Shown here one piece after another: positions 1 to 8,275 of a stretch of 18,071 bases of DNA. This stretch comes from an uncultured Planctomycetota bacterium. Its GTDB lineage: Bacteria > Planctomycetota > Planctomycetia > Pirellulales > UBA1268. Below the pieces are notes generated by a model, which saw nothing but the letters and a program-made list of their open reading frames with translations, was not told the DNA's origin and did not search any database. Each line of letters opens with the position of its first letter. Within the stretch, counting starts at the first letter, position 1. A program made the position numbers and the translations under genes. The stretch spans positions 1-18,071 of the forward strand of contig CAJQGO010000191.1 in assembly GCA_905477565.1 (NCBI GenBank). The letters run 5' to 3'.

Positions 1-392
1 TCCCACGCAGGGTGTGGATCAGAAGTTGGCTCTGGTGGCAAATCACCTGACTCAATAATATCTTTTGCCCGCTGGGCTTCGCGAGCTGCGGCCGCAGGAT
101 TATCATCCTGCCCAAGCATCTTCACATATCCCCCAAGAGGCAGAATACCGATGCCATACTCAGTCTCACCCCATGTAAACTTGCCGAGATTCCAGCCGTT
201 AATATCAAAGCCGATATAAAACTTCTCGCACTTGACCCCACAGGCTTTCGCAACAAGGAAGTGTCCGAGTTCATGAACAAAAATGACAAAGCCAAGACCA
301 ATTGCAACCTGCAAAATCACAAGCCAGCTTGCCGGCTGAAGAATCCACATTCCTATCATCCCATTAGGTGAAATGACAGCACTCGGCGACAT
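1..392 (-). CDS. rseP: Site-2 intramembrane zinc metalloprotease RseP, N-terminal part
   Basis: Membrane-embedded M50 protease that in other bacteria cuts anti-sigma factors and leftover signal peptides within the membrane. About 130 N-terminal residues are in the window; the rest, including any PDZ domain and the C-terminal catalytic helix, lies beyond position 1. I translated it by hand: a first transmembrane helix (WLVILQVAIGLGFVIFV) runs straight into the zinc motif HELGH (about residues 40-44), followed by the family pattern GVKCEKFYIGF and the beta-loop ILPLGGYVKMLGQDD. An Ala/Glu/Pro-rich stretch follows, which looks like an insertion before the PDZ region. The ATG shares its A with the dxr stop codon (TGATG), which fixes the start and suggests translational coupling. 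dxr-rseP order is common in bacteria. Identification is firm; the protein is partial only because of the window edge. Confidence 0.93.
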   Translation of the reverse strand, partial: MSPSAVISPNGMIGMWILQPASWLVILQVAIGLGFVIFVHELGHFLVAKACGVKCEKFYIGFDINGWNLGKFTWGETEYGIGILPLGGYVKMLGQDDNPAAAAREAQRAKDIIESGDLPPEPTSDPHPAW

Positions 393-1558
393 CAACACAT
401 CCACGTTTGGACTTCCTTTCTGGCCCAGGTATCAAGCCTGAGTATGTCTTCGAGTGTCGGGTCACCAATAAATGGATGTTCCGACACTGCTCGCTCACAC
501 AATTCAGCAATCTGTGGAAACTTCACCACACCGTTGAGGAAAGCCTGCACTGCCTCCTCGTTTACAGCATTCAAAACCACACCGGCAGTACCACCCCGAG
601 CCGCAACATCATAGCCAAGACGGACTGCTGGAAAACGTTCAAGGTCGGGGGGGCTCAATTCCAGTTGCTGTGCAACACCAAAATCGAACCGCCGAGCCGG
701 ACCATCGTACCTTTCTGGATACGCCAGTGCATACTGGATCGGAAGTTTCATGTCTGGTGGTCCAATCTGGGCAATGACCGAACCATCAACAAATTCAACA
801 AAAGAATGGATAATTGATTGTGGATGGACAACGACACCCAACTGGTCCGCTCGGAGATCGAAGAGCCAGCGGGCCTCAATCAATTCAAGAGCCTTGTTCA
901 TCATCGTTGCCGAATCAATGGTGATCTTCGGCCCCATTGACCAGGTTGGGTGCTTGAGCGCTTGCTCTGGCGTTACCTCAGATATCTGCTCTTTGGTATG
1001 AGTTCGGAAAGGCCCGCCGCTGGCAGTCAGTACGACTCGCTGCAGTTCATGACGACGTCCACTCCGTAACGCCTGATGGATTGCAGAATGCTCACTATCG
1101 ACCGGCACAATTGTAGCACCAGAACGTGCTGCTAACCGTGTTACCAAAGGCCCAGCTGTTACCAACGTTTCTTTATTGGCAAGTGCTACCGTCTTCCCAG
1201 CAGCGAGTGCTGACCAGGTACTGCGCAAACCGGCAGCCCCGACAATAGCCGAAACAACACGATCAACTTCTGGAGCAGCTAATAGTTCTTCAAGACGTTC
1301 TGGACCAACGACGAGTTCTGTTCCCTTTGGGAACGCGCCCGGTCCAAGTGATTCTGCAGCAGTCGAATCGGTCACTACGACCCAGCGAGGCCGACATGCT
1401 TGAGCCTGTTCAACCAGAACATCAATGCTGCGGTGACCACACAGCAGGTGCACCTTGAAACGACCTTCCGAGGCAGCGATGACTTCAAGGGTATTCTTGC
1501 CGATACTTCCGGTTGAACCCAGAACCGCAACACGAAGAGGAACGGCATCTGAGGACAT
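392..1558 (-). CDS. dxr: 1-deoxy-D-xylulose 5-phosphate reductoisomerase (Dxr/IspC)
   Basis: Cytoplasmic NADPH-dependent enzyme converting 1-deoxy-D-xylulose 5-phosphate to 2-C-methyl-D-erythritol 4-phosphate, the committed step of the MEP isoprenoid pathway. Visible in order: NADPH-binding GSTGSIG close to the N-terminus, ALANKETLV, the metal-site segment VPVDSEHSAIHQ, the substrate loop ASGGPFR, the segment HPTWSMGPKITIDSAT followed by MMNKALELIEA, VVHPQSIIHS, and the late block LNAVNEEAVQAFL. With the ATG at 1558 the protein is 388 residues, the usual family length, and the dinucleotide motif begins about 12 residues in. The frame stays open upstream to a GTG at 1711, adding 51 residues, but that extension has no family resemblance; ATGs at 1567 and 1609 are also possible. 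No start has a well-placed Shine-Dalgarno. The stop overlaps the rseP start by one base. Confidence 0.95.
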   Translation of the reverse strand: MSSDAVPLRVAVLGSTGSIGKNTLEVIAASEGRFKVHLLCGHRSIDVLVEQAQACRPRWVVVTDSTAAESLGPGAFPKGTELVVGPERLEELLAAPEVDRVVSAIVGAAGLRSTWSALAAGKTVALANKETLVTAGPLVTRLAARSGATIVPVDSEHSAIHQALRSGRRHELQRVVLTASGGPFRTHTKEQISEVTPEQALKHPTWSMGPKITIDSATMMNKALELIEARWLFDLRADQLGVVVHPQSIIHSFVEFVDGSVIAQIGPPDMKLPIQYALAYPERYDGPARRFDFGVAQQLELSPPDLERFPAVRLGYDVAARGGTAGVVLNAVNEEAVQAFLNGVVKFPQIAELCERAVSEHPFIGDPTLEDILRLDTWARKEVQTWMC

Positions 1559-1739
1559 TTGAAAATCCATCGATTGCTCACGCACGACTTCCTCACCCGA
1601 AACGGCCATTGAAGTGGCAGAAGCCACAGTGCGGTCGGGTAACATCATGGACGGGTCAATCTGGGAAACTATGAAAACATGTCGAAATACGCGGAAATCT
1701 AGTTTACGCACTCCTGTCGCCGGATGCCATGCACGTCAT

Positions 1740-1768
1740 TTGTCGCAGGCTTCTTTCGAGCCTACGAT
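1740..1768 (+). promoter_or_regulatory. Candidate sigma-70-type promoter for ftsH
   Basis: TTGTCG (1740-1745, four of six matches to TTGACA), a 17-base spacer and TACGAT (1763-1768, four of six matches to TATAAT) lie in the divergent dxr/ftsH region and would give a leader of about 50 bases before the ftsH ATG. The spacer contains a small inverted repeat AGGCT-N7-AGCCT (1747-1763). This rests on motif matching only; planctomycete promoters are poorly characterised. Confidence 0.25.
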
Positions 1769-1823
1769 AGAGAGAATACGGTGCTGCCTCTCAAAATAAA
1801 GAAACGATTGCGACATTTCGTCT

Positions 1824-3962
1824 ATGAATCAAAAAAATAATGAAAAAGATCCTGGACGGCGTTCTGGTGATCGGAAGCAGGCTTTCGGTGGCTCAAATCT
1901 CATCTGGTCCCTGATTGCCGTGGCAGTCGCTGGTCTTTTTGCAGCGAGCCTCTTCAGTAATGGGCAGGAAGTTCAATTGAGCTACACCGATCTGGAGCGG
2001 CTTATTCGAGCTGCTGGTGAAGAAGAAGATCAGTCGGGCTCGCCACGATTCGTAGAGGTTATTACAGGCGAAACAGCAAAAGGGTCTCCACTGGTTTCAC
2101 GATTCTGCTCGATCGATGATGTGGTCATCGGTGCATTTGAGGTGACTGGAACACTGCGAAAGGTTCCTTTACCAGGAGGCAATGGACGAGGCGGACTGCG
2201 ACCTATTGATGACGGTCGATTGACGGCTGGTGGGAACGCCCAAGGTGAACAGCTACGATTTCGGACTGCCAAACTCCCAAGTGAGAACTCTGAGGGACAG
2301 CTGTCGAAGATACTCGATCTGAATAAAGTTGATTATCGGTATGAAGATCCACCGAGTCCTTGGCGAAACTGGATGCCAATGTTGGTGTTGACCGGATTAC
2401 TGGCATTGGGATTCTTTCTCATGGTGCGTCGCCTTGGAGGGGCCGGCAGCCCAATGGCATTTGGCCGCAGCCGAGGAAAAATGTATGCCCAAGAAGATCT
2501 CGGGATCAGTTTTGATGACGTCGCTGGGATAGACGAAGCCGTTGATGAACTTCGCGAAGTGGTTGAGTTTCTTCGAAGCCCTGAAAAATATCAGGTTCTT
2601 GGTGGCCATATTCCGAAGGGTGTTTTATTAGTAGGCCCTCCTGGGACAGGCAAAACCCTTCTCGCAAAAGCGATTGCAGGTGAAGCTGGCGTGCCCTTCT
2701 TTGGACTTTCTGGGAGTGACTTTGTTGAAATGTTTGTTGGTGTCGGAGCTGCCCGTGTCCGTGACATGTTTCAACAGGCCGCACAAAAGAGCCCGTGCAT
2801 CATTTTCATTGACGAGCTTGATGCTTTGGGAAAAACCCGAGGTTCAAGTGTGGTTGGCGGTCATGATGAGAGGGAGCAGACGCTCAATGCGTTGCTTGTT
2901 GAAATGGATGGGTTTGGTAGCAACTCCGGCGTCATTGTGATGGCAGCCACGAACCGACCGGAAACACTTGATCCGGCTCTCCTCCGACCAGGAAGATTTG
3001 ATCGACATGTTCTCGTCGACCGACCTGATGTCCGTGGACGTGAGGCTATTCTCAAGGTGCATGTCCTCAATGTGAAACTTGATCCTAAAGTGAATATTGA
3101 GCAGGTGGCACGAATTACCTCGGGTTTTTGTGGTGCAGACCTTGCCAACCTTGTGAATGAAGCCGCTTTACTGGCCGCTCGAAACAACAAGAAGTCTGTG
3201 GGGATGGTGGAGTTCAACGAGGCTGTTGAACGTGGCACCGCAGGCCTTGAAAAAAAGAAGCGAGTGATCCACGAAGATGAAAAGAAACGAGTGGCGTATC
3301 ACGAAGCAGCACATGCCTTAGTTGCATATTCTCTTCCGAATACTGACCCGATCCATAAGGTGTCAATCATACCCCGTGGCCTCGCCGCTTTAGGCTACAC
3401 CATGCAGCGGCCGGAAGATGATCGATATCTCCTCACACAAAGTGAACTTGAAAGCAGAATTCATGTTCTCCTCGCTGGCACGATTGCAGAAGAAATGATT
3501 TATGACGACATCTCAACAGGCGCCCAGAACGACTTGGAGCGAGCAAGTGAAATTGCGCGCTCAATGGTGATGGACTACGGCATGAGTCAACTCGGCAGAG
3601 TAAACTATCGTGAAAGCCAGCGGTCACCGTTTCTTACTGGAGGAGGCGCCGACTTTGGCACGACCCGCAGCCATAGTGAGGAGACGGCTCGCGAAATCGA
3701 TGAAGAGGTCCGCCGCATAATCGATACGTCGATTGTTCAAGTCCGTCAGATTTTGCAAACCCGTCGCACATCACTTGAATCAATTACGAGTCGCTTGATC
3801 GAAGCTGAAGTAATTGATGGCAGTGACCTCCAAGATATTATTGAAACAACGAATGGGAAACCGCAACTCGTACCGGGTACGACAGCCGAACGCCGCACTG
3901 GTGCGATACAAACACCATCTGACAGAGAGAACGAACCGCCAGCTGATGTTGCAAATCAGTAG
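1824..3962 (+). CDS. ftsH: ATP-dependent zinc metalloprotease FtsH
   Basis: Membrane-anchored hexameric AAA+ protease that extracts and degrades damaged or regulatory membrane and cytosolic proteins. The 712 residues show the full architecture: transmembrane helix 1 at about 25-45, a periplasmic segment of about 135 residues, helix 2 at about 183-201, AAA+ domain with Walker A GPPGTGKT (271-278), Walker B IIFIDE (326-331) and second region of homology RPGRFDRH (388-395), then the peptidase domain with zinc motif HEAAH (493-497) and third ligand Asp570 in NDLERAS. The usual HEAGH is HEAAH here; both histidines and the glutamate are kept. The periplasmic part carries a Gly-rich stretch (about 118-142) that looks like an insertion. 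The C-terminal 40 residues are polar and probably disordered. There is no Shine-Dalgarno before the ATG. It lies divergent from dxr-rseP. Confidence 0.97.
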   Translation: MNQKNNEKDPGRRSGDRKQAFGGSNLIWSLIAVAVAGLFAASLFSNGQEVQLSYTDLERLIRAAGEEEDQSGSPRFVEVITGETAKGSPLVSRFCSIDDVVIGAFEVTGTLRKVPLPGGNGRGGLRPIDDGRLTAGGNAQGEQLRFRTAKLPSENSEGQLSKILDLNKVDYRYEDPPSPWRNWMPMLVLTGLLALGFFLMVRRLGGAGSPMAFGRSRGKMYAQEDLGISFDDVAGIDEAVDELREVVEFLRSPEKYQVLGGHIPKGVLLVGPPGTGKTLLAKAIAGEAGVPFFGLSGSDFVEMFVGVGAARVRDMFQQAAQKSPCIIFIDELDALGKTRGSSVVGGHDEREQTLNALLVEMDGFGSNSGVIVMAATNRPETLDPALLRPGRFDRHVLVDRPDVRGREAILKVHVLNVKLDPKVNIEQVARITSGFCGADLANLVNEAALLAARNNKKSVGMVEFNEAVERGTAGLEKKKRVIHEDEKKRVAYHEAAHALVAYSLPNTDPIHKVSIIPRGLAALGYTMQRPEDDRYLLTQSELESRIHVLLAGTIAEEMIYDDISTGAQNDLERASEIARSMVMDYGMSQLGRVNYRESQRSPFLTGGGADFGTTRSHSEETAREIDEEVRRIIDTSIVQVRQILQTRRTSLESITSRLIEAEVIDGSDLQDIIETTNGKPQLVPGTTAERRTGAIQTPSDRENEPPADVANQ

Positions 3963-3989
3963 TACTGCTCCCTGAATTATCATCACAGT

Positions 3990-4041
3990 CGTTCTAGGTT
4001 GCCCGAGGCGAGTGGCTTCTCTAGCTAGGTTCCTACGAACG
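3990..4041. repeat. Imperfect inverted repeat downstream of ftsH
   Basis: CGTTCTAGG (3990-3998) pairs with CCTACGAACG (4032-4041) apart from one extra base, with a loop of about 33 bases. It lies in the 150-base gap between ftsH and the next small gene. There is no T-tract, so it is a poor intrinsic terminator; it could be a leader or processing structure, or chance. Confidence 0.2.
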
Positions 4042-4112
4042 TCGATGTTTCTACAGAGGCGATAGAGAGGGGCTCATCGCGAAGGAGTTAGATTCCGGTT
4101 TCAGGCATCATC

Positions 4113-4325
4113 ATGTGGAAAAGTATATTTCTGGCGATTGGAATATTCGCTACGCTTCTAGGTATTGAACTACTGTTCATCGATTCTGCCGTTGTTGTTC
4201 CACTAGCAGGTGGCATGGGTCGTTCGATCACAGCACCTGAATGGGCACCGTGGCTACTTATTTCTGGTGGAGCCATCACAATTTTAAATTTGTGTACACT
4301 TCCAAGTGGTTTGATCAAGGAATAA
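4113..4325 (+). CDS. Small two-helix membrane protein, function unknown
   Basis: A 70-residue hydrophobic protein that I do not recognise by family name. It has two predicted transmembrane helices, about residues 5-27 (IFLAIGIFATLLGIELLFI) and 44-62 (WAPWLLISGGAITILNL), joined by a short Gly/Pro loop with GGMGRS. Translation fits this frame better than the opposite strand because of the clean helix-loop-helix pattern. A good Shine-Dalgarno GAAGGAG (about 4081-4087) is too far upstream for the ATG; it sits about five bases from an in-frame ATT, so a slightly longer N-terminus from a rare start cannot be excluded. It follows ftsH by 150 bases and precedes the DCC-family gene by 61 bases on the same strand. 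Confidence 0.65.
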   Translation: MWKSIFLAIGIFATLLGIELLFIDSAVVVPLAGGMGRSITAPEWAPWLLISGGAITILNLCTLPSGLIKE

Positions 4326-4386
4326 GCCGGCTGTCAGGCTTTTCAAACAGGCTTCATGCAATGCCCCTGAATGACTCCCGTGTCCA

Positions 4387-4791
4387 ATGATTGTTACCAA
4401 AAAACATCCAGGGCAAGACACGGTCCTCTTCGACGGTGAATGTCGCTTCTGTCAACGACAGATTGCGTTCCTCCGCCGGCTCGATTTGCGACAACGGTTT
4501 ATTTACACGTCACTCCACGAGCCGAGTGTGGCCGTTGATTTCCCAGAACTTTCAATTGAACAACTCCAAGAACAGATGTTCGTAATCGATACACATGGAA
4601 ATGCTCGCGGTGGTGCAACTGCTGTCCGCTATCTATCACGTAAACTGCCACTCCTCTGGCCACTCGCTCTTCTTCTGCATATTCCGGGCTCACTGCCACT
4701 CTGGAATTGGCTGTATGCGTATGTCGCAAAACGAAGACTCTGGATTGCTGGGCGATGTGATACGACAAGCTGCCAAATACATCAGAAGTAG
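4387..4791 (+). CDS. DCC-family (DUF393) thiol-disulfide oxidoreductase-like protein
   Basis: A 134-residue member of the DCC family, named for the conserved N-terminal motif, here VLFDGECRFCQRQI with Asp16, Cys19 and Cys22 arranged as D-G-x-C-x-x-C. The CxxC pair and the predicted thioredoxin-like fold led to the common label thiol-disulfide oxidoreductase; the actual substrate is not known for most members. The central GGATAVRYLSRKLP and the end segment LPLWNWLYAYVAKRR match the family's typical C-terminal half. A hydrophobic stretch (about 89-107) may associate with the membrane. Two further Cys lie near the C-terminus (124 and 129). It probably follows the small membrane protein in the same transcript, and converges with the methyltransferase gene six bases away. 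Confidence 0.85.
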   Translation: MIVTKKHPGQDTVLFDGECRFCQRQIAFLRRLDLRQRFIYTSLHEPSVAVDFPELSIEQLQEQMFVIDTHGNARGGATAVRYLSRKLPLLWPLALLLHIPGSLPLWNWLYAYVAKRRLWIAGRCDTTSCQIHQK

Positions 4792-4797
4792 TCGGCT

Positions 4798-5589
4798 TTA
4801 CTCCTTGTTCTGGACACCAAAAAACATGAGGTGCTGCCATGGCAACTCATCGAATTCACGTTTGAGGACAAAACCATTTGGCTCAAGTTCTTTTTTGACT
4901 TGAGACTTTGTCATCTTATGGAGCGGCTTGATTGGTACCGTAGCGTCTTCCCCACGAAACTCTGCTAAAACAATTTGGCCACCATCAGAAAGGCTCTCTC
5001 GGATACGAGTGAGCATCTTTTCAGGATGGGAGAACTCATGGTAGACATCAACACAAAATACGAGATCGACGTCTTCCTTGGGTAACCGAGGGTCAATGAA
5101 TGTTCCCAGAATTGGTTTGATATTAAAGAGCTTTTCCTGCCGCGCCCGTGTAACGAGAAGTCGAAGCATTTGAGGCTGGATATCAACTGCGTACACTGTA
5201 CCTTCAGGGCCAACACGTCGCGCGAGTTCGAGTGTATAAAATCCATTTCCGCATCCGAGATCACAGATGGTTTGACCTGGCTGAATTTGAAGTGCTTCAA
5301 GAAGCAGTCGGCAATCTTCTTCGCGTTGACGGCTTTCCCGAACAAGCCATGGGGCTCCCGTATAATGCATCGTTTGGGCGATCTCTCGACCCATATAGTG
5401 TGTTCGAGGCGGTGGAATTTCAACCGAACGATCAATCCTGAGATCAATGGTCAGTGGGGGTCGCGACAGACGTTCTGATTTTTTTGAAGGAGATACATCA
5501 TCTGCAGACTGTGATGGAGCACAAAGACAGACTGCACAAATGACTGTTTGAGAAACGAGTCGCACATGAAAGGCCAGTGAATGAGACAT
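4798..5589 (-). CDS. Class I SAM-dependent methyltransferase with N-terminal signal peptide
   Basis: 263 residues. The core Rossmann fold shows motif I ICDLGCGNGFYTLELA (about 108-123), the acidic residue after strand 2 in VYAVDIQPQML (Asp136) and the motif IV region VDLVFCVDVYHEF. The substrate is not identifiable; the family is a general class I methyltransferase. The N-terminus MSHSLAFHVRLVSQ followed by TVICAVCLCAPSQSA reads as a signal peptide with possible cleavage after SQSA, which is odd for an enzyme that needs cytoplasmic SAM; it could instead be a membrane anchor. A segment rich in Arg/Ser/Pro (31-65) links it to the catalytic domain. It is the last gene of the lpxD-lpxI series, 39 bases after lpxI, without a clear Shine-Dalgarno. 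Confidence 0.85.
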   Translation of the reverse strand: MSHSLAFHVRLVSQTVICAVCLCAPSQSADDVSPSKKSERLSRPPLTIDLRIDRSVEIPPPRTHYMGREIAQTMHYTGAPWLVRESRQREEDCRLLLEALQIQPGQTICDLGCGNGFYTLELARRVGPEGTVYAVDIQPQMLRLLVTRARQEKLFNIKPILGTFIDPRLPKEDVDLVFCVDVYHEFSHPEKMLTRIRESLSDGGQIVLAEFRGEDATVPIKPLHKMTKSQVKKELEPNGFVLKREFDELPWQHLMFFGVQNKE

Positions 5590-5628
5590 CTAAGAAGTCT
5601 ACAGGCAATCGAATGAAAAGCGATATAG

Positions 5629-6558
5629 TCAGGCAACGTGATAGCGTGGTTTTTCCAGCAAGGGTATTCCAGCAACGTCGTAGCAACTCACAATTGAAAT
5701 ACCACAACGACTTGCATATGCGGTGATCTGCTCCCGATCGACAAGGATTGTCTTACCAGCCTCAATCACAAGCACCTTGCCTCCTGACGCTCGAATTGAT
5801 TGGAGCGTACCGATACCAATTGTCGGCATGTCAAACCGTTCATCTTGCTGAGGCTTTGCAACCTTCACGACGGTCATGCCACCAGAACGGCAAAGCCGAC
5901 CTGCCCGCCGTATGCACTCATCAGTACCCTCAATTGCTTCCAGTGCCATTGGAGCCTGGTTCTTCACGACTACTGTCTGGCCGATATCAAGACGTCCAAG
6001 TTCTTTCGCAAGCCGCCATCCAAAAACCACATCCGCCATCCGACGTTTGGAGAGTGGCTTGCCCGCCAGCACACCTTCTGTTGCCAAGAGTTCGGGAGCA
6101 AAATCTGTTGCTGGACAAATCCGAATTTCTGATTTTTCAAAGGTTACTGCAATTGCTCCAAGAAGCGCATCGTCACGGTTGTCTTTGCTACGAGTGACAA
6201 AGTGTGGCCAAAATGTCTTAAGCCCTTGCCAGTCGGGAAGATGTCGAATCCATCCGAATCGACGAAACAGTTGCTTCTTATGAATTTTGCCGGCCATCGT
6301 CGCTCGACGCACGCCATTCTGACGAAAAAAGTCGATGGCTTTTCCAATTTCAGCAACGCCTACTTCTCCATAGACATCCGCTATTTCCTCGAGTGATTCT
6401 TCCGCATGATGACGGATCGTTAAAATAGCAACTCGGCCACCACGTCGATGGATCGCTTCAGCAGTAGCAATTGGGAACCGTCCCCAGCCAGCAAGAATAC
6501 CGACGAGTTCTCCGTCGAGTGATGGCAGTTCGTTCACATCCCCGGACAAGGCTTTCAT
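5629..6558 (-). CDS. lpxI: UDP-2,3-diacylglucosamine pyrophosphatase LpxI
   Basis: Cytoplasmic lipid A enzyme that hydrolyses UDP-2,3-diacylglucosamine to lipid X and UMP; LpxI replaces the unrelated LpxH in many bacteria. The 309-residue product matches the LpxI (formerly DUF1009) pattern: N-terminal VGILAGWGRFPI (about 19-30), the segment ATMAGKIHKKQLF (86-98), KDNRDDALLGA, and the C-terminal catalytic part with VVKNQAPMALEAIEGTDE, GGMTVVKVAKPQQDERFD and MPTIGIGTLQ. Family members are about 270-290 residues; this one has a short N-terminal extension, so an internal start is possible though no better-placed Shine-Dalgarno is obvious. It lies 74 bases after lpxD, as expected for a lipid A cluster. 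Confidence 0.93.
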   Translation of the reverse strand: MKALSGDVNELPSLDGELVGILAGWGRFPIATAEAIHRRGGRVAILTIRHHAEESLEEIADVYGEVGVAEIGKAIDFFRQNGVRRATMAGKIHKKQLFRRFGWIRHLPDWQGLKTFWPHFVTRSKDNRDDALLGAIAVTFEKSEIRICPATDFAPELLATEGVLAGKPLSKRRMADVVFGWRLAKELGRLDIGQTVVVKNQAPMALEAIEGTDECIRRAGRLCRSGGMTVVKVAKPQQDERFDMPTIGIGTLQSIRASGGKVLVIEAGKTILVDREQITAYASRCGISIVSCYDVAGIPLLEKPRYHVA

Positions 6559-6632
6559 TGTGCTATCAACTACTCTTTATCTAGCGATTTCAAAACACGC
6601 ATCGAGGACACGTATTCCTCTCCAATGCGATC

Positions 6633-7709
6633 CTAGGCCGCTTTCGAGGAAGACTCTTTTGAGGCCACTTGAGACGTCTGTTCCAATTCTTCAACTCGTT
6701 TGAGCAGGTGCTTCACATGCTTTCTCATCTCAGGAAGCTTCGACATTGAAGCAAGTTGCAACTTCCGTTGTCTCAGATCAATAGCCGGTTCACCAAGTAC
6801 CGTTTGCTTTGGTGGAACATCATTTGAGACGCCTGATCGTGCACCAAGCACTGCGCCATCACCAATGTGAATGTGATCACGCAGCCCACATTGACCTGCC
6901 ATGATTACCCATTCACCAGTCGTTGTACTTCCTGCCACACCTACTTGGGAGCAGATCATATTATGACGACCGATTCGACAGTTATGAGCAATCATGACGA
7001 GATTGTCTATTTTTGTGCCGCTGCCAATTACGGTTGGCCCGTATGTTCCACGGTCAATCGTTGTTCCAGCACCAACTTCAACATGATCGCCTAATTCAAC
7101 CCAGCCGAGTTGAGCGGAGAGCTCTAGACCTTTTGTATCTGGCTTGTACCCAAATCCAAACGCTCCCAAAACGGCGTTGGCGTGAATAATACAATCTCGA
7201 CCAACAAGGGTATCCTCATAAAGAACTGCATTTGCAAAGACCGTTGTTCCGGCACCAATCCGGCAGCCCGCACCAATTCGCGCTCCTGCATGAATAACAA
7301 CTCCCTCCGCAAGCTCAACATCTTGACCGATGAGAGCCAAAGGTTGGACTTCAACATCACCAGCAAGTCGGGCCGAGGAATCTATGACTGCTTGAGGACT
7401 CACACCTTGACGGTGTCGAGCACGCGGAGGACGAAAATGTTGAATGATTTTTGAAAAGGCTTTATGAACATCTTCAACCTCAATCGTTGGTCGATCCTGC
7501 GTCCCAGTACCTACTGGAACAATAGCAGCCGCTGCTTGGCTTTTGGCTAAACTCGGCAATCGCTCAGCAGAGTCAACGAGTGTTATGGCGTCTGCAGTTG
7601 CCGTCTCCAAAGTTGACGCTGCCACTATGTGCTCTTGAAAATCAAGCGCATCGGGTATGACAAGCTGGCCTTCGACCAGCTTTGCAACCATAGAAAGAGA
7701 CTCAGACAT
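6633..7709 (-). CDS. lpxD: UDP-3-O-(3-hydroxyacyl)glucosamine N-acyltransferase LpxD
   Basis: Third enzyme of lipid A synthesis: it transfers a second 3-hydroxyacyl chain from acyl carrier protein to the amino group of UDP-3-O-acylglucosamine. The 358-residue protein has a degenerate N-terminal uridine-binding domain (about 1-100), a left-handed parallel beta helix of hexapeptide repeats (about 103-300, for example GAFGFGYKPD, VEVGAGTTIDRGTYG), and a charged C-terminal helix ending in a Ser/Lys tail. The segment IDNLVMIAHNCRIG aligns with the E. coli LpxD segment holding catalytic His239, making His242 the likely base. The ATG has a strong Shine-Dalgarno GGGAGG seven bases upstream (7717-7722). 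It heads the lpxD-lpxI-methyltransferase group, 62 bases downstream of the four-helix membrane protein gene. Confidence 0.95.
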   Translation of the reverse strand: MSESLSMVAKLVEGQLVIPDALDFQEHIVAASTLETATADAITLVDSAERLPSLAKSQAAAAIVPVGTGTQDRPTIEVEDVHKAFSKIIQHFRPPRARHRQGVSPQAVIDSSARLAGDVEVQPLALIGQDVELAEGVVIHAGARIGAGCRIGAGTTVFANAVLYEDTLVGRDCIIHANAVLGAFGFGYKPDTKGLELSAQLGWVELGDHVEVGAGTTIDRGTYGPTVIGSGTKIDNLVMIAHNCRIGRHNMICSQVGVAGSTTTGEWVIMAGQCGLRDHIHIGDGAVLGARSGVSNDVPPKQTVLGEPAIDLRQRKLQLASMSKLPEMRKHVKHLLKRVEELEQTSQVASKESSSKAA

Positions 7710-7771
7710 TGAACAACCTCCCTGACCAAATCCGTAACAAAAGAACCACCAAGCGGCTGTGGATTGGGAGA

Positions 7772-8275
7772 TTAGGAGTCCTGCTGGAGGGACGCAAGGT
7801 CGGCCAAATCTGGCTTACATGCCAACCAGAACTGCCACAACATGCCTACAGAAAGGGCCATTCTGAATGACCAGAGGATAGTCCGTATCCAATTTGAATC
7901 GACGAGAAAACGGTGTGTTTGAGCATCCCAGCCGGTCGAAAGCCGCAGATGACAGGGCACTTGAAGAAAAAATGTGCTTGCCCAAATTCCCAAGAGTGCC
8001 GTCATTCCAAGGATAGGGAAAAGTGGATGAACACCCCGCGGCCGATGCAGAAGTAACCAGACAGCAACGACACCTTCAATCAGCATGGGAGGAATAACCA
8101 CTGGCCCAGTGCGGTCACGATGGGCCACCTCCCAACTGCCAAACTCATCGTGAGGCCACCCGTCCATCAAAGGATAATGCACAACCTGAACAAACCAGAT
8201 GAGTCCAGTCATGAAACTGGTGGCAAGCACCTGAAGAAGGAGAACTCGAGCACCTGAAACGACACTTTTCATCAT
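7772..8275 (-). CDS. Four-helix membrane protein, function unknown
   Basis: 167 residues, four predicted transmembrane helices at about 8-30, 60-77, 86-106 and 128-150. The polar residues look conserved rather than random: WFVQVVHYPL after helix 1, EVAHRDRTGPVVIPPMLIE leading into helix 2, FFLQVPCHLRL after helix 3 and SNWIRTILWSFR into helix 4. His and Arg facing the membrane boundary suggest a cofactor or ion-handling role, but I cannot assign one. Its start overlaps the stop of the VOC-fold gene by four bases (ATGA), so the two are almost certainly translated together. The pattern recalls small DUF1772-like membrane proteins, but that is only a resemblance. Confidence 0.75.
   Translation of the reverse strand: MMKSVVSGARVLLLQVLATSFMTGLIWFVQVVHYPLMDGWPHDEFGSWEVAHRDRTGPVVIPPMLIEGVVAVWLLLHRPRGVHPLFPILGMTALLGIWASTFFLQVPCHLRLSTGWDAQTHRFLVDSNWIRTILWSFRMALSVGMLWQFWLACKPDLADLASLQQDS

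Noticed and set aside
407..817. 136-codon open frame opposite dxr
   Set aside because: It lies fully within the dxr coding region and has no recognisable motif or start signal; dxr motifs run through the same bases.
1559..1711. N-terminal extension of Dxr to a GTG at 1711
   Set aside because: The extra 51 residues precede the NADPH motif by more than the family needs and show no resemblance to Dxr; the codon is a GTG without Shine-Dalgarno. Not fully excluded.
3963..4112. tRNA or small RNA gene after ftsH
   Set aside because: An imperfect stem exists, but I could not fold a cloverleaf or find a promoter plus terminator.
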